Below are positions 34,524 through 45,949 of a stretch of DNA of 64,000 bases, in pieces. Under the pieces are notes generated by a model. The model saw nothing but the letters and a program-made list of their open reading frames with translations. It was not told the origin of the DNA and did not search any database. The stretch is from assembly GCA_028724905.1 (NCBI GenBank), contig JAQYTG010000004.1:94923-158922 (forward strand). Reading direction: 5' to 3'. This DNA is from Actinomycetaceae bacterium (GTDB taxonomy: Bacteria > Actinomycetota > Actinomycetes > Actinomycetales > Actinomycetaceae). The position numbers were made by a program, and so were the translations under genes. Within the stretch, counting starts at the first letter, position 1. Every line of letters begins with the position of its first letter.

Positions 34524-34737
34524 GGTGAAGCGAATCGTGTGGCGCTGCCAGTCTGAGCTGGTTTGCGAGTATCGGGCGTTGCTGGTCAGAGCGGCTCTTG
34601 GTGGCACCCAGCACCACTAAGAGTGGTTCAGCATGAGTCGCGTATGGGACGGATCGGTGGCAGTGCGGCAATGTCGTCATGTGTGCAACTGTGATGAGGT
34701 TTGTGTGAATGTGCGTGAGCAGACTTGGAGGTAACTT

Positions 34738-35754
34738 TTGTATACGGCAGCAGATTGGCCGATTGCGGCGAAGATGGCTTTTCCTGCGGCTGAGGCAGTA
34801 GCAGATGCATCAGGTGAGGCAGGAAAGCTAACGGGGCATAGGCGATGCACCTGCAGTTCTCCGGTGAGCGTGTGGCGTCAGCAGCTGAAAAGCGTGGCAG
34901 ATATGGGATACCGGTACATCGATCCCATCGACGATTGGCTGCATCTGCCGGAGCTCTCTGACGATCTCTTCGCTGAGTTTAAAAAACTTCTAGATGAATT
35001 CGGCTTGAGCGTCTGGGCGGTTTCTTTCGGGCGGCGTAGCCCCATGGATCGGCAACGTTGGCGTGAAAACATAGCCGCATATAAGCGGACGATTGATCGT
35101 GCTGAGGCTTTGCAACTGCGAGTGGTCAACATCGGGTTTATGCAAGATCTCACGCCCGAGCAGCAGCGGGCACAGTGGTTTTGGCACGTGGACGGGTATC
35201 GTGACGATCCTGCACTACGCGATGTTGCCCTGGAACGGGTTGCCGATGTAGCGCAGTATGCGCAGCGCCGTGGAGTGGAGATCTCCCTTGAGTTGTACGA
35301 GGATACTTTTCTAGGCTCGGGGAAAATGGCGGCGAAGTTCGTTCAAGATCTTGGAGCGAAAAATGTAGGAATCAATCCAGATGTGGGGAATTTGATCCGT
35401 CTTCATCGCGAGATTGAGCCGTGGGAAGAGTCGTTTGAATACGTTTTGCCCTATGCGAACTATTGGCATATAAAAAATTACGTTCGCGATTTTGATCCGG
35501 CTACAGGCGCGTATTATTCCTTTCCTGCCGCTCTCGAAGATGGCTACATTAACTATCGGTGGGTGATTTACAGGGCTCTTGAGCTTGGCTATCAAGGCGC
35601 CTTTATGACGGAGCATTACGGCGGTGACTGGCTGGGCATTGGCGCCCGTAATGCCCGCTACATTCGTAGCGTTGTGCGCTCCTACGAATCTCTTGTTGCT
35701 GCGCAGTCCGCTGATGGTATGGCAGCAAAGTGCGCCGCTGGGATCGGAAAGTGA
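34738..35754 (+). CDS. Sugar phosphate isomerase/epimerase family TIM barrel
   Basis: Predicted xylose-isomerase-like TIM-barrel enzyme, 338 residues, that interconverts ketoses, aldoses or acid-sugar intermediates. It starts at a rare TTG, supported by TTGGAGGTAA upstream. Visible metal-ligand strands: VVNIGFMQ, ISLELYEDTFLG, GINPDVGN, YWHIKNYV and FMTEHYGGDW, the last with a conserved Glu/His. The first 40 residues (Ala-rich, then RRCTCSSPVS) look less family-like. Lies 305 bp after tctA and 99 bp before pdxA2. OtnI-type isomerases sit in four-carbon acid-sugar operons, so a role there fits. Not tested. Confidence 0.8.
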   Translation: MYTAADWPIAAKMAFPAAEAVADASGEAGKLTGHRRCTCSSPVSVWRQQLKSVADMGYRYIDPIDDWLHLPELSDDLFAEFKKLLDEFGLSVWAVSFGRRSPMDRQRWRENIAAYKRTIDRAEALQLRVVNIGFMQDLTPEQQRAQWFWHVDGYRDDPALRDVALERVADVAQYAQRRGVEISLELYEDTFLGSGKMAAKFVQDLGAKNVGINPDVGNLIRLHREIEPWEESFEYVLPYANYWHIKNYVRDFDPATGAYYSFPAALEDGYINYRWVIYRALELGYQGAFMTEHYGGDWLGIGARNARYIRSVVRSYESLVAAQSADGMAAKCAAGIGK

Positions 35755-35853
35755 GCATCAGAAAGTAGGCATCGGCCATCTAAGCCTCTCACAGGTGTCT
35801 GAGCCTCTCGCATCTTACAAGTTCAAGGAAAACACAATCAGAAGGTGGTTGGT

Positions 35854-36831
35854 ATGGTACGAACTCGAATTGCAATGACGATTGGTGATCCCTCGGGTGT
35901 GGGGCCTGAGATTGCCGCAAAGCTGCTAGCTCATCGAGAGAATCTTGAGAAAGCACAAGTGTATTTGCTCGCTTCGCAAAGGGAAGTAGATGCGCTGTGT
36001 GCCGAGTTTGGCGTGACGATACCAACTGCTGCGCAGCCAACTCCAGGTGCGGTGACGCTGGTGGGCTCGGAGCGCCAAGATATTCCTGTGCCCCGTGGCG
36101 TCCCTTCCGTGGAGGGAGGGCAGCGCGTGATGGATGACTTGCTCAAAGCGTTGCGGATGTACAAGGAGGGCACGGTCGATTCCATCCTGTTTATGCCGCT
36201 CAATAAATCTGCGCTCCACCGGGCAGGAATGCATGAGGAAGATGAGCTGCGGTGGTTTGCTATGGAACTTGGCTATGAGGGCTTTACCTCCGAACTCAAT
36301 TTCATTCCTGGATTGGCCACGTCTCGGGTCACCTCGCACTGCGGCATTAAAGATGTAGCTGGCAGAATTAATGCTGGTGCTGTGCGTGACGCCATCACGT
36401 TGCTGAACGAAGTGCTGGCCGGATCTGGTGTGGAAAATCCCCGAATTGCCGTCTGCGCTCTCAACCCGCACGGCGGGGAACACGGCCAGTTTGGGCTTGA
36501 AGAGATTGACCATATCGGCCCTGGCATTGAGCTGGCGCGCTATGATGGCGTCACCGTGGATGGCCCGTTCCCGCCAGACACCACGTTTTTGCGGGCGATG
36601 AAAGGGGAGTATGACGGCGTCGTCACCATGTATCACGATCAAGGCCAGATCGCTCTGAAAACTATTGGGTTTGATGAGGGGGTGACGGTGCAAGGCGGGC
36701 TGCCAGTGCCGATCTGCACACCTGCCCACGGCACGGCCTACGAGATCGTCGGGCAGAATAAAGCCTCAATCCGTCCGGCTCAGCGGGCGTTTGATATCGC
36801 CACGTCTCTCGGCGCTGCCCGCCGAGCTTGA
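35854..36831 (+). CDS. PdxA family NAD-dependent dehydrogenase (PdxA2-like)
   Basis: 325 residues. PdxA oxidises and decarboxylates 4-phosphooxy-L-threonine in vitamin B6 synthesis. The PdxA2 branch acts on 4-phospho-D-erythronate or 4-phospho-D/L-threonate in sugar-acid catabolism. Visible: MTIGDPSGVGPEIAAKLLAH, the phosphate/metal region MPLNKSALHRAGM, SHCGIKDVAGRINAG, CALNPHGGEHGQFG and MYHDQGQIALKTIGFDEGV. The three likely metal-binding histidines are in SHCG, NPHGG and YHDQG. Context with Tct and a sugar isomerase, and no other pyridoxine gene, favours PdxA2. A DUF1537-type kinase needed to make its substrate is not in the window. Confidence 0.87.
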   Translation: MVRTRIAMTIGDPSGVGPEIAAKLLAHRENLEKAQVYLLASQREVDALCAEFGVTIPTAAQPTPGAVTLVGSERQDIPVPRGVPSVEGGQRVMDDLLKALRMYKEGTVDSILFMPLNKSALHRAGMHEEDELRWFAMELGYEGFTSELNFIPGLATSRVTSHCGIKDVAGRINAGAVRDAITLLNEVLAGSGVENPRIAVCALNPHGGEHGQFGLEEIDHIGPGIELARYDGVTVDGPFPPDTTFLRAMKGEYDGVVTMYHDQGQIALKTIGFDEGVTVQGGLPVPICTPAHGTAYEIVGQNKASIRPAQRAFDIATSLGAARRA

Positions 36832-37520
36832 GCGTCCCATCGTACTTGAAGCCCGCTGCGCTTGAGTGCGTACCTAAACGTGTGCCGAGTTTCAGCGCCT
36901 GCCGCGCCCTCGTATTCAGTTCGACACCGCTAAATATGAGCGCGCTTAGACGTCCGCCGCACTTGAGCGCCCATCGTACCTATCGTATTCAGCTCGCGCC
37001 GCTCGTCATGCCTAAACGTGCGCGAGCCTAGATGTCTGCCGAGCCTAAACGCGCTCCACCCTGAGCGTGCGCCGCGCCCAGACGCGCGCTTGTTCCTGAG
37101 CGTGCATCTGGCCAGTGGTGTCTGGCAAGGGGTGCCTGGTTAAGGCGCGTCTGGCCAGTGGTGTTTGGCCAAGGGACGTCTGCGCAGGTTCGCTGCGAGT
37201 TGCGATTGTCTGTGCCAGATGAGCACAGGCTTCGTAGTAGTGTGCAAATGTCGTAGTATGCTTTGGAGCGATAGCGATGTTTGAGCTATTTCGTTGAGGG
37301 TGGTGGCTCCGTGCAAACCCGCGCACGCCTTGTAGGCTCACGGGTTTGGCTGCGCAAACTCGCGGCTGCCTCGCAGACCTGTGTCTTGGCGCAGATCGCT
37401 TAGGTTTGGCAAGCGGTGCGGGTCTGGCGGCGTGCGGGTTTGACCGCTCGCTCGGTGGGTTTAGCTCGCTCGGCAAGCTCAGTGCGCCTGGCAAACGCGG
37501 CAGGATTGGCAGAAAAGAGG
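36832..37520. other. Repeat-filled spacer before the GntR gene
   Basis: About 690 bp without a credible gene, although open frames cross it. It is built from degenerate words: CTTGAGCG(T/C)CC(C/A)ATCGTAC (two), CCTAAACGTG(C/T) and CCTAAACGCG (three), TATTCAG(T/C)TCG (two) and TCTGGCCAGTGGTGT (two, about 37105 and 37150). No stem-loop terminator for pdxA2 was recognised. Confidence 0.65.
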
Positions 37521-38255
37521 ATGGTTGTGACACAGGGAAAGTCCACGCTCGCACACCCGAAAATCAGCAAGAAGAATTTGCGTGACGACGTCTACACCAT
37601 CGTGTTGAATGCTCTGATGGGCGGGCAGTATGCCCCTGGTGAACATCTGGCGATCGACCGCGTGGCGCGAGAACTCGGCGTATCTCCCACTCCGGTGCGT
37701 GAAGCGCTGGCGCATCTGGAGCGGACGGGGCTAGTGGAACGGGTGGCGCTGCGCGGCTATCGGGTGGCGCAGCCGCTCTCTCAAGAGCAGATTAGGCAGC
37801 TCATTGATATTCGCACAGTGCTGGAGGTGGCCGCTGCCGAGCGGGCGAATGGGGCGAACGGCCTGGTGCCTGAGCTGGCGAAAGCGCATCAACGCCACAG
37901 GGAAGAAGCTTTCAAGCTCGAAAAGCGGGCACGCCAGAAAGTGCTTGAGCCGGAAGATTTCTATGCCTATTTCGATGCAGATTGGGATTTTCACCAGGTG
38001 ATCTTCGATCACTGCGGCAATGCCTATATGTCGAAGATGTTGCAAGATTTAGCGTTCAATACCCATCGTATGCGCCAGAGTGTGGCTCACAACGATTCTG
38101 ATGGCCTGATCGCCGTGCAGGAGCATGAGATGATGTTGCGAGCCTTTGAGTCTGGTGACGTCGATAAGGTGCGGCAAGCCGTCCATGCCCACCTAGATGG
38201 AGTGCTGGAACGCTCCTTGGGAGACGCCCAAGAAGAACGGTTGCCTCGCCCCTGA
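37521..38255 (+). CDS. GntR family transcriptional regulator (FadR/VanR-FCD type)
   Basis: 244-residue ligand-responsive regulator. The N-terminal winged helix shows KKNLRDDVYTIVLNALMGGQ, GEHLAIDRVARELGVSPTPV and REALAHLERTGLV. The C-terminal FCD domain starts at about residue 95 (DIRTVLEVAAAERAN), with the metal/ligand histidine and aspartate candidates in YFDADWDFHQVIFDHCGN and later VQEHEMMLRAFESGD plus AVHAHLDGV. Lies downstream of pdxA2, same strand, so it probably represses the tct-isomerase-pdxA2 operon. The ATG at 37521 has an AAAGAGG box; the open frame begins at 37416. Confidence 0.88.
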   Translation: MVVTQGKSTLAHPKISKKNLRDDVYTIVLNALMGGQYAPGEHLAIDRVARELGVSPTPVREALAHLERTGLVERVALRGYRVAQPLSQEQIRQLIDIRTVLEVAAAERANGANGLVPELAKAHQRHREEAFKLEKRARQKVLEPEDFYAYFDADWDFHQVIFDHCGNAYMSKMLQDLAFNTHRMRQSVAHNDSDGLIAVQEHEMMLRAFESGDVDKVRQAVHAHLDGVLERSLGDAQEERLPRP

Positions 38256-38330
38256 GCCGCATCTTCTCGCTGTGCTGTGAGCGCTACCATATCTCCAGAG
38301 GCTAGTTTTTCTACACCTTTTCTGGTAAAT

Positions 38331-38357
38331 TTGCAATTTGTTGTGCGCGCGTATAGT
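38331..38357 (+). promoter_or_regulatory. Candidate rpoB promoter
   Basis: TATAGT at 38352-38357 with a TTTGCA/TTGCAA -35-like box 15-16 bp upstream, 70 bp before the TTG start of rpoB. The 172-bp gap after gntR has no clear terminator. Confidence 0.5.
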
Positions 38358-38427
38358 TCGATTTGCATATGGCGGCTTTCGAGGGCGTTTGCGCACTCCT
38401 TTACCGAACTCCAGGGAAGGAATATCA

Positions 38428-41400
38428 TTGGCTGCTTCGCGCACCTCTACACCTCAAGTTAAAGACGGCAAACTCGTGCCGGATCGTATTTCATTCGCCA
38501 AACTCCAAGAACCCATGACCGTGCCAGATCTGCTCGGTTTGCAGACCTCCTCCTACGGCTGGTTGATTGGTTCTGAGCAATGGAGAGCCGCCCATCCAGG
38601 GGAGAAGAGTGGTCTCGAAGAGATCTTCGATGAAATCTCTCCGATTGAAAACACCGCTCGTACCATGGGGTTGGTGCTCTCCAACCCCCACCTTGAGGAT
38701 GAAAAAGCCTCGGTGGCTGAGTGTAAAGATCGAGATCTCACCTATTCTGCCGCGCTCTACGTTACGGCTGAATTCCAAAACTATGAGACCGGTGAGATCA
38801 AGAGTCAGACCACGTTTATCGGCGATTTTCCGCTGATGACGCCGCAGGGCACGTTCATTATCAACGGCACTGAGCGCGTCGTCGTCTCGCAGCTTGTGCG
38901 CAGCCCTGGCGTCTATTTCGAGCGTATTCCTGATAAGACGTCCGATAAGTGGATCTATGGCACGAAAGTGATTCCCTCGCGCGGAGCATGGCTGGAATTT
39001 GAGATTGATAAGCGTGACGCCGTTGGGGTGCGTATCGACCGCAAGCGCAAGCAGTCGGTGAGTGTCTTCCTGAAAGCTCTGGGCATGAGCGATAGCGAAA
39101 TTCGTGAGGAATTCAAAGATTTCCCCGTGATGATCGACACCGTTGATAAAGATGTGATCGAGAGCCAAGAGGATGCTCTGCAAGATCTCTATCGCAAGCT
39201 ACGCCCTGGCGAGCCGCCCACGGCTGAGGCTGGCCGCAACTTGCTCAACAACTTCTATTTCAACAATAAGCGCTACGATCTGGCAAAAGTAGGCCGCTAT
39301 AAAGTGAATAAGAAGCTGGGGCTGGATGTGGATGGTGCTGAGCGTCAGCTCACCCTCACCGACATTATCTCCACCCTGAAATACTTGCTGGCTCTGCACG
39401 CTGGCGAAGAGAAAGTTTCAGTAGCTGAGGGTGCTCCCGAGGTGCTCGTGGAGACCGACGATATCGACCACTTTGGCAACCGCCGTATCCGCGCCGTAGG
39501 AGAACTCATCCAAAATCAGGTGCGTACTGGTCTTTCCCGCCTCGATCGTATGGTGCGTGAGCGCATGACGACGCAGGAGGCCGAGGCGATCACTCCGAGT
39601 TCGTTGATCAACATTCGTCCTATCGTGGCAGCGATCAAAGAGTTCTTCGGCACCAGCCAGCTCTCGCAGTTTATGGATCAAAACAATCCGCTCGCTGGCC
39701 TCACGCATAAGCGCCGTCTGAGCGCGCTCGGCCCAGGAGGCCTCTCGCGTGACCGCGCCTCGATGGAGGTGCGTGACGTCCACCCCAGCCACTACGGCCG
39801 TATGTGCCCGATCGAAACTCCTGAAGGGCCAAATATCGGTCTGATCGGCTCCCTCGCCGGCTACGGCAGAGTCAATAGCTTCGGCTTTATCGAGACGCCG
39901 TATCGCAAAGTGGAGCATGGGAGAGTCACAGATCAGATTGACTACCTCGACGCCTCAGATGAGGATCTCTACAACGTTGCCCAGGCGGATGCGCCTGTGG
40001 ATGAAAACGGGTATTTCACGGAAAACGAAGTACTTGTGCGCCTCCCTGGCGGCGAGCCGGCTCTCGTGCATCCCGACGAAGTAGGCTATATGGACGTCTC
40101 TGCCCGCCAGATGTGTTCGGTGGGTACGGCCATGATTCCGTTCTTGGAGCACGACGATGCCAACCGCGCCCTCATGGGTGCAAATATGCAACGCCAGGCT
40201 GTGCCGCTGCTGCGCCCTGTGGCTCCGTATGTGGGCACCGGTATGGAATCGCGCGCTGCCGTCGATGCTGGTGACGTCACTGTAGCGTTCGCTCCTGGCG
40301 TCGTCACTGAAGTTTCGGCTGACGCCGTGCGGGTGCTTGAAGATAGCGGCAAAGAGCGCGTGTATCGGTTGCTCAAGTTCGAGCGTTCCAACCAAGGCAA
40401 CTGCACGAATCAGCGGGTGGCCGTGAACGAGGGGGATCGGGTGGAAACCGGATCGCTCATCGCCGACGGGCCAGCCACTGAAGGCGGAGAGCTCGCTCTC
40501 GGACAGAATCTGCTGGTGGCGTTCATGGCGTGGAATGGCTACAACTACGAAGACGCCATTGTGCTCTCGCAGCGTTGCCAAAGTGACGATCTGCTCACCT
40601 CTATCCACATTGAGGAACACGAGGTAGATGCCCGCGATACCAAGCTCGGTCCAGAGGAAATTACTCGGGATATCCCGAACGTCTCCGAAGAGATGCTTTC
40701 CAATCTCGACGAGCGCGGAATTATTCGCATCGGCGCTGAGGTGCGCGCTGGCGATATCCTCGTGGGCAAAATTACTCCGAAGGGCGAGACGGAGCTCACC
40801 AGCGAAGAGCGTCTGCTGCGGGCAATTTTTGGCGAGAAAGCCAAGGAGGTGCGCGATACCTCGCTGCGAGTACCTCACGGCGAATCCGGCATCGTGATCG
40901 CCGTGAAAGAGTTCTCCGCAGAAAACAACGACGAACTGGCTGCCGATGTGCGCCAGAGCGTGCGAGTGCACATCGCCCAGCGCCGCAAGATCGTGATTGG
41001 CGATAAGATGGCTGGCCGCCACGGCAACAAAGGCGTGGTATCGCGCATTTTGCCGGTGGAGGATATGCCGTTTATGGAAGATGGCACTCCGGTGGATATC
41101 GTGCTCAACCCGCTTGGCGTGCCTAGCCGTATGAACCTCGGCCAGGTATTCGAGTTGCATCTGGGCTGGATTGCTTCCCAGGGCTGGGATGCCAGCCAGG
41201 CTCGTGAAGACGGCGAGGAATGGGCAGTGCGTCTGCCGGAAAATGCCGTCAAGACTGATGGGCAGCAAAACGTGGCCACACCGGTGTTTGATGGTGTGCT
41301 CGCCGATGAGCTTTTCGGCTTGCTCGGCCATACGCTTCCCAACCGCGATGGCGATCAGCTGGTGAATGCCGATGGTAAGGCACGGCTCTTTGATGGCCGC

Positions 41401-41889
41401 ACTGGTGAGCCATTCCCAGAGCCGGTGTCCGTGGGCTATATGTATATGCTGAAATTGCATCACCTTGTGGACGACAAGATTCACGCTCGTTCCACCGGCC
41501 CATACTCGATGGTGACGCAGCAGCCGCTGGGCGGTAAAGCTCAGTTTGGTGGTCAGCGCTTTGGCGAGATGGAGGTGTGGGCTCTGGAAGCCTACGGCGC
41601 CGCTCACACGCTGCAAGAGATGCTCACGATCAAGTCGGACGATACGGTTGGGCGCGTGAAAGTCTACGAAGCTATCGTGAAAGGCGACAACATCCCCGAG
41701 CCAGGCATTCCAGAATCTTTCAAAGTGCTGGTGCAAGAGATGAAGAGCTTGTGCTTGAACGTCGAGGCTCTGGACAAAGGCGGCAATGCGATCTCGCTGC
41801 AAGATTCAGATGAGGATGCATTCCGCAGCCCGCAGAGTGCTGGCATCACCACTGGCCTGGAGGATCTCCAGACCGGTGCGGACTTCTGA
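38428..41889 (+). CDS. rpoB: DNA-directed RNA polymerase subunit beta
   Basis: 1153-residue catalytic subunit. Start: TTG at 38428 with a GGAAGGA box, giving the actinobacterial N terminus [20 protein letters not shown]; the frame is open back to 38338 but those residues are not family-like. Recognised segments include the rifampicin-pocket region [40 protein letters not shown], whose ligand residues look wild type. Also seen: [34 protein letters not shown], and the C-terminal [20 protein letters not shown]. Followed by rpoC after 33 bp. Unlike the compact rplJL-rpoBC order, rplL lies 20.8 kb upstream. Confidence 0.98.
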   Translation: MAASRTSTPQVKDGKLVPDRISFAKLQEPMTVPDLLGLQTSSYGWLIGSEQWRAAHPGEKSGLEEIFDEISPIENTARTMGLVLSNPHLEDEKASVAECKDRDLTYSAALYVTAEFQNYETGEIKSQTTFIGDFPLMTPQGTFIINGTERVVVSQLVRSPGVYFERIPDKTSDKWIYGTKVIPSRGAWLEFEIDKRDAVGVRIDRKRKQSVSVFLKALGMSDSEIREEFKDFPVMIDTVDKDVIESQEDALQDLYRKLRPGEPPTAEAGRNLLNNFYFNNKRYDLAKVGRYKVNKKLGLDVDGAERQLTLTDIISTLKYLLALHAGEEKVSVAEGAPEVLVETDDIDHFGNRRIRAVGELIQNQVRTGLSRLDRMVRERMTTQEAEAITPSSLINIRPIVAAIKEFFGTSQLSQFMDQNNPLAGLTHKRRLSALGPGGLSRDRASMEVRDVHPSHYGRMCPIETPEGPNIGLIGSLAGYGRVNSFGFIETPYRKVEHGRVTDQIDYLDASDEDLYNVAQADAPVDENGYFTENEVLVRLPGGEPALVHPDEVGYMDVSARQMCSVGTAMIPFLEHDDANRALMGANMQRQAVPLLRPVAPYVGTGMESRAAVDAGDVTVAFAPGVVTEVSADAVRVLEDSGKERVYRLLKFERSNQGNCTNQRVAVNEGDRVETGSLIADGPATEGGELALGQNLLVAFMAWNGYNYEDAIVLSQRCQSDDLLTSIHIEEHEVDARDTKLGPEEITRDIPNVSEEMLSNLDERGIIRIGAEVRAGDILVGKITPKGETELTSEERLLRAIFGEKAKEVRDTSLRVPHGESGIVIAVKEFSAENNDELAADVRQSVRVHIAQRRKIVIGDKMAGRHGNKGVVSRILPVEDMPFMEDGTPVDIVLNPLGVPSRMNLGQVFELHLGWIASQGWDASQAREDGEEWAVRLPENAVKTDGQQNVATPVFDGVLADELFGLLGHTLPNRDGDQLVNADGKARLFDGRTGEPFPEPVSVGYMYMLKLHHLVDDKIHARSTGPYSMVTQQPLGGKAQFGGQRFGEMEVWALEAYGAAHTLQEMLTIKSDDTVGRVKVYEAIVKGDNIPEPGIPESFKVLVQEMKSLCLNVEALDKGGNAISLQDSDEDAFRSPQSAGITTGLEDLQTGADF

Positions 41890-41922
41890 TAAAGGCGCCC
41901 TGAAGGAAAGAAAGTAGGAATT

Positions 41923-44900
41923 GTGCTAGACGTCAATCTTTTCGATCAGCTCCATATTTCGCTGGCCACCTCTGAAGACATCCGTTCGTGGAGCTATGGC
42001 ACAGTGACGAAGCCAGAGACGATCAACTACCGCACGTTGAAGCCGGAGAAAGATGGTCTCTTTGGCGAGCAGATTTTCGGCCCAACCCGCGATTGGGAAT
42101 GCGCCTGCGGTAAATACAAGCGTCCTCGCTACAAGGGCATTGTGTGTGAACGCTGTGGCGTTGAAGTCACCCGCTCGAAAGTGCGCCGTGAACGCATGGG
42201 ACACATTGAACTGGCGGCTCCCGTCACCCATATTTGGTATTTCAAGGGCGTGCCCTCGCGTCTCGGCTATCTGCTCGACGTCGCTCCGAAAGACTTGGAG
42301 AAAGTGATCTACTTCGCCGCCTATATGGTGACCAACGTAGATGAGCAGCGCCGTCACGACGATATGCCCACGCTCAGCCAGGAGTATCAGCTCGAACACG
42401 ACGCTTTGGAAAAAGAGCGTGACGCCGAGGTGGAGAAAGCTCTGAAAGAGGAAGAGCAGGCGCTCGCTGCAGCTGAAAAAGAGGGCGCCGAGAGGTCTGC
42501 TATCGCCAAGGTCAAACGCAGCAGCGAGGCAAATGTGCGCCGCGTACGCCGGCAATACGAAGAAGATATTGCCCGCCTGGAAGAGGTGTGGAATAAATTC
42601 ACTGGCCTCAAAGTGGGAGATCTGGAAGGCGACGAAGATGCCTACCGCGAAATGAACGCTCGTTGGGGCGACTATTTCGAGGCATATCGCGGCGCCGAAG
42701 CTGTGCAGCGCCGGCTGCGCGATTTTGATTTGCAAGCTGAGCACGATCTGCTGGTGGAGCAGATTGAAAGCGGCACGGCGCAGCGCAAGACGCGAGCGCT
42801 CAAGCGGATTAAAGTGGTGAACGCTTTCTTGCACACCGGCACCAAGCCAGAGGCGATGGTGCTCGATGCTATCCCCGTGATCCCGCCGGATCTGCGCCCG
42901 ATGGTGCAGCTCGATGGTGGCCGCTTTGCCACATCGGATCTGAACGATCTCTACCGCCGCGTGATCAACCGCAACAACCGCCTCAAGCGAATGATCGACC
43001 TCAATGCGCCGGAGATCATGGTGAACAACGAGAAGCGGATGCTTCAAGAAGCCGTGGATTCGCTCTTCGACAACGGCCGCCGTGGCCGGCCAGTGCAAGG
43101 AGCTGGCAACCGTTCGCTCAAGAGCCTCTCGGATATGCTCAAAGGCAAGCAAGGCCGTTTCCGCCAGAACCTGCTCGGCAAGCGCGTAGATTATTCTGGA
43201 CGTAGCGTGATCGTGGTGGGGCCAGACCTGAAACTGCATCAGTGCGGTCTGCCCAAGACGATGGCCTTGGAGCTTTTCAAACCATTCGTGCAAAAGCGTC
43301 TGGTGGATCTGGAGCTGGCCAAGAACATCAAGGCCGCTAAGCGGCTCATTGAGCGCCAGCGCGATGAAGTGTTTGACGTGCTCGAAGAAGTGATTAAAGA
43401 GCACCCCGTGCTGCTCAACCGCGCTCCTACGCTGCACCGCCTCGGCATTCAGGCGTTTGAGCCGAAGCTCATCGAGGGTAAAGCTATTCGCTTGCACCCG
43501 TTGGTGTGTACCGCTTTCAACGCCGACTTTGACGGCGATCAGATGGCTGTGCACTTGCCACTCTCCGTGGATGCTCAGGCAGAGGCTCGCATTTTGATGC
43601 TCTCGGCCAACAACATTCTCAAGCCGTCTGACGGCCGGCCAGTGACGGTGCCTAGCCAGGACATGATTATTGGTATCTACCACCTCACCATGATTCGCTT
43701 CAACGCGAAAGGTGAGGGGCGGCTCTTCTCCTCCGTAGACGAGGCACAGATGGCCAATGATCTGGGCGAGCTCGATCTGAACGCCAAGGTGAAGATCCGC
43801 TTCAAAGCAGACGAGATCACTTTGCCCCGCGATTGGGAAGCTCCCGAGGGCTACGAAGAGGGCGATCCGATTCTGCTGGAGACCTCTCTTGGCCGTGCGA
43901 AGTTCAACACCGCTCTGCCTACGACGTTCCCGTATATCAACCAGGTGGTTGATAAGAAAGTGCTTGGTGCTCTCGTCAATGAGCTGGCAGAGCGCTATCC
44001 GAAAGTGGATGCGGGCGCTTCGCTCGATGCTCTCAAAGACATTGGCTTCTATTGGGGCGGCCGCTCTGGCGTCACCATTGCTGTGTCTGACGTGAAAGTG
44101 CCTGCTAATAAGCAGGAAATTCTCGATGAGGCGGAGAAGAAAGCAGCCAAGATCGAGGAGGACTTCCAAGAGGGCAATATCCGTGACGAAGACCGCCGTA
44201 AAGATCTGGTGGCGCTGTGGACGGACGTGACCGACCGCGTAGCCGACGAGATGCGTGATCAGTTCGACTATTGGAACAACATCAACCAGATGGTGAGCTC
44301 TGGTGCTCGCGGCAACTGGATGCAGATCCGCCAGGTGGCTGGTATGCGCGGGCTGGTGGCCGACCCGAAAGGCGAGATTATTCCGCGCCCGATTAAGTCG
44401 AACTACCGCGAGGGGCTCTCCGCTCTTGAGTACTTCACAGCTTCGCACGGCGCCCGCAAGGGCTTGGCCGATACGGCTCTGCGCACAGCAGAATCGGGCT
44501 ATCTCACCCGCCGTCTGGTCGATGTGGCACAAGACGTGATGGTGAGCGAGCTAGACTGCGGCACTACCCGTGGCCTGCCCAAGCATCTGTTTGATTACGA
44601 CGAAGATGGCGCCAAGGTGCGCAGCGACGATATCGACACCTCGGTGTATGCCCGCACGCTGGCAAAAGATGCCGTCGATGCTGAAGGCAATGTGATTGTG
44701 GAAGCCGGTACGGATATCGGCGATGTGGCACTCGAAAAGATGATCGAGGCCGGCATTCAAGATATCACCGTGCGTTCGGTGCTCACCTGTGCGTCGCGCC
44801 ACGGCGCCTGTGCCATGTGCTATGGCCGTTCTCTGGCCACCGGCAAACTTGTCGATATCGGCGAGGCCGTGGGTATCGTCTCGGCTCAGTCTATTGGTGA

Positions 44901-45819
44901 GCCTGGCACCCAGCTCACGATGCGTACGTTCCACACCGGTGGTGCGGCATCGGCTGAAGACATCACTCAGGGTCTGCCGCGCGTGCAAGAGCTCTTTGAA
45001 GCGCGTACTCCGAAAGGTGAAGCTCCGCTGGCTGAGGCTTCGGGCACACTCGCAATCGAGGAGATGGAGCGCTCACGTCGGCTGATTATTAAGCGTGACG
45101 ACGGAGATGAAGATCTCGTGTATATCGTCGGCAAGCGTGCCAAACTGCTGGTGCCGGAGGGCTCGCACGTCGATGTGGGGATGCAACTCGTCGATGGTTT
45201 CGTCGATCCGAAGAAAGTGTTGCGTATCTCTGGCCGTCGTGCCGCACAGCTGCATCTCGTGAGCGAGGTCCAGCACGTGTATCGCAGCCAGGGCGTAGAG
45301 ATTCACGACAAGCACATCGAGGTGATCGTACGGCAGATGCTGCGCAGAGTCACAGTGCTTGATTCTGGCGATACTACGCTCCTGCCTGGCGAACTCGTGG
45401 ATGTGACGGTGTTTGAAGATGCCAACCGCGCCACCTTGAAAGAGGGCGGGAAGCCTGCTAGCGGACGCCCAGAGCTCATGGGTATCACCAAGGCTTCGCT
45501 GGCCACGGATTCGTGGCTCTCGGCGGCGTCGTTCCAGGAGACGACGAAGGTGCTCACGGAAGCAGCTTTGAACTCCAAGTATGATCCGCTCTCGGGCTTG
45601 AAAGAGAACGTGATTCTGGGCAAGCTCATCCCTGCGGGTACCGGTTTGGAGTCACTGCGCAATCCGCGCGTGGAGCCGACGGCAGCAGCGCGCAGCGAAT
45701 ACGAGCAGATGAACAATATCGTCTCGCGCGATTTTGATTCATTTGACGATCTCTACAACTATCCCAGCACAGACGATTACGAATTCTCTCTCGGCTATGG
45801 CTATGGGCAGAGTTTCTAA
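41923..45819 (+). CDS. rpoC: DNA-directed RNA polymerase subunit beta'
   Basis: 1298-residue subunit from a GTG at 41923. Zinc ribbon [20 protein letters not shown] (about residues 60-81); an actinobacterial insertion rich in charged residues between about 150 and 290, probably coiled coil ([20 protein letters not shown]); bridge and active-site region [16 protein letters not shown] with the Mg-binding aspartates; second zinc site [13 protein letters not shown]; trigger-loop region after it ([30 protein letters not shown]). C-terminal EMEPTAA-like end is intact. It ends in a terminator at 45913. Confidence 0.98.
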   Translation: MLDVNLFDQLHISLATSEDIRSWSYGTVTKPETINYRTLKPEKDGLFGEQIFGPTRDWECACGKYKRPRYKGIVCERCGVEVTRSKVRRERMGHIELAAPVTHIWYFKGVPSRLGYLLDVAPKDLEKVIYFAAYMVTNVDEQRRHDDMPTLSQEYQLEHDALEKERDAEVEKALKEEEQALAAAEKEGAERSAIAKVKRSSEANVRRVRRQYEEDIARLEEVWNKFTGLKVGDLEGDEDAYREMNARWGDYFEAYRGAEAVQRRLRDFDLQAEHDLLVEQIESGTAQRKTRALKRIKVVNAFLHTGTKPEAMVLDAIPVIPPDLRPMVQLDGGRFATSDLNDLYRRVINRNNRLKRMIDLNAPEIMVNNEKRMLQEAVDSLFDNGRRGRPVQGAGNRSLKSLSDMLKGKQGRFRQNLLGKRVDYSGRSVIVVGPDLKLHQCGLPKTMALELFKPFVQKRLVDLELAKNIKAAKRLIERQRDEVFDVLEEVIKEHPVLLNRAPTLHRLGIQAFEPKLIEGKAIRLHPLVCTAFNADFDGDQMAVHLPLSVDAQAEARILMLSANNILKPSDGRPVTVPSQDMIIGIYHLTMIRFNAKGEGRLFSSVDEAQMANDLGELDLNAKVKIRFKADEITLPRDWEAPEGYEEGDPILLETSLGRAKFNTALPTTFPYINQVVDKKVLGALVNELAERYPKVDAGASLDALKDIGFYWGGRSGVTIAVSDVKVPANKQEILDEAEKKAAKIEEDFQEGNIRDEDRRKDLVALWTDVTDRVADEMRDQFDYWNNINQMVSSGARGNWMQIRQVAGMRGLVADPKGEIIPRPIKSNYREGLSALEYFTASHGARKGLADTALRTAESGYLTRRLVDVAQDVMVSELDCGTTRGLPKHLFDYDEDGAKVRSDDIDTSVYARTLAKDAVDAEGNVIVEAGTDIGDVALEKMIEAGIQDITVRSVLTCASRHGACAMCYGRSLATGKLVDIGEAVGIVSAQSIGEPGTQLTMRTFHTGGAASAEDITQGLPRVQELFEARTPKGEAPLAEASGTLAIEEMERSRRLIIKRDDGDEDLVYIVGKRAKLLVPEGSHVDVGMQLVDGFVDPKKVLRISGRRAAQLHLVSEVQHVYRSQGVEIHDKHIEVIVRQMLRRVTVLDSGDTTLLPGELVDVTVFEDANRATLKEGGKPASGRPELMGITKASLATDSWLSAASFQETTKVLTEAALNSKYDPLSGLKENVILGKLIPAGTGLESLRNPRVEPTAAARSEYEQMNNIVSRDFDSFDDLYNYPSTDDYEFSLGYGYGQSF

Positions 45820-45912
45820 GTAATCGCTGAGAGTAAGTGATCACTGAGGGAGACTTTGACGATCGTCTGAGGATGGTTTCGATGACTCCCTGAGGGGATG
45901 ACTTGAGAACGG

Positions 45913-45949
45913 GTGGAGCCAGCGCCAATGTGCGCTGGCTCCACGTTTT
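45913..45949 (+). terminator. rpoBC terminator
   Basis: GTGGAGCCAGCGC, loop CAATGT, GCGCTGGCTCCAC (13-bp perfect stem), then GTTTTG. Confidence 0.85.

Noticed and set aside
35845..35853. Upstream GTG start of pdxA2
   Set aside because: It overlaps the Shine-Dalgarno region of the ATG at 35854, which gives the standard N terminus.
41926..44532. 868-codon antisense open frame opposite rpoC, and similar long frames opposite rpoB (39955-41802), lpqB and fusA
   Set aside because: They mirror highly conserved genes. The predicted proteins have no recognisable motifs, and long antisense frames are expected where the third codon position is G/C rich.
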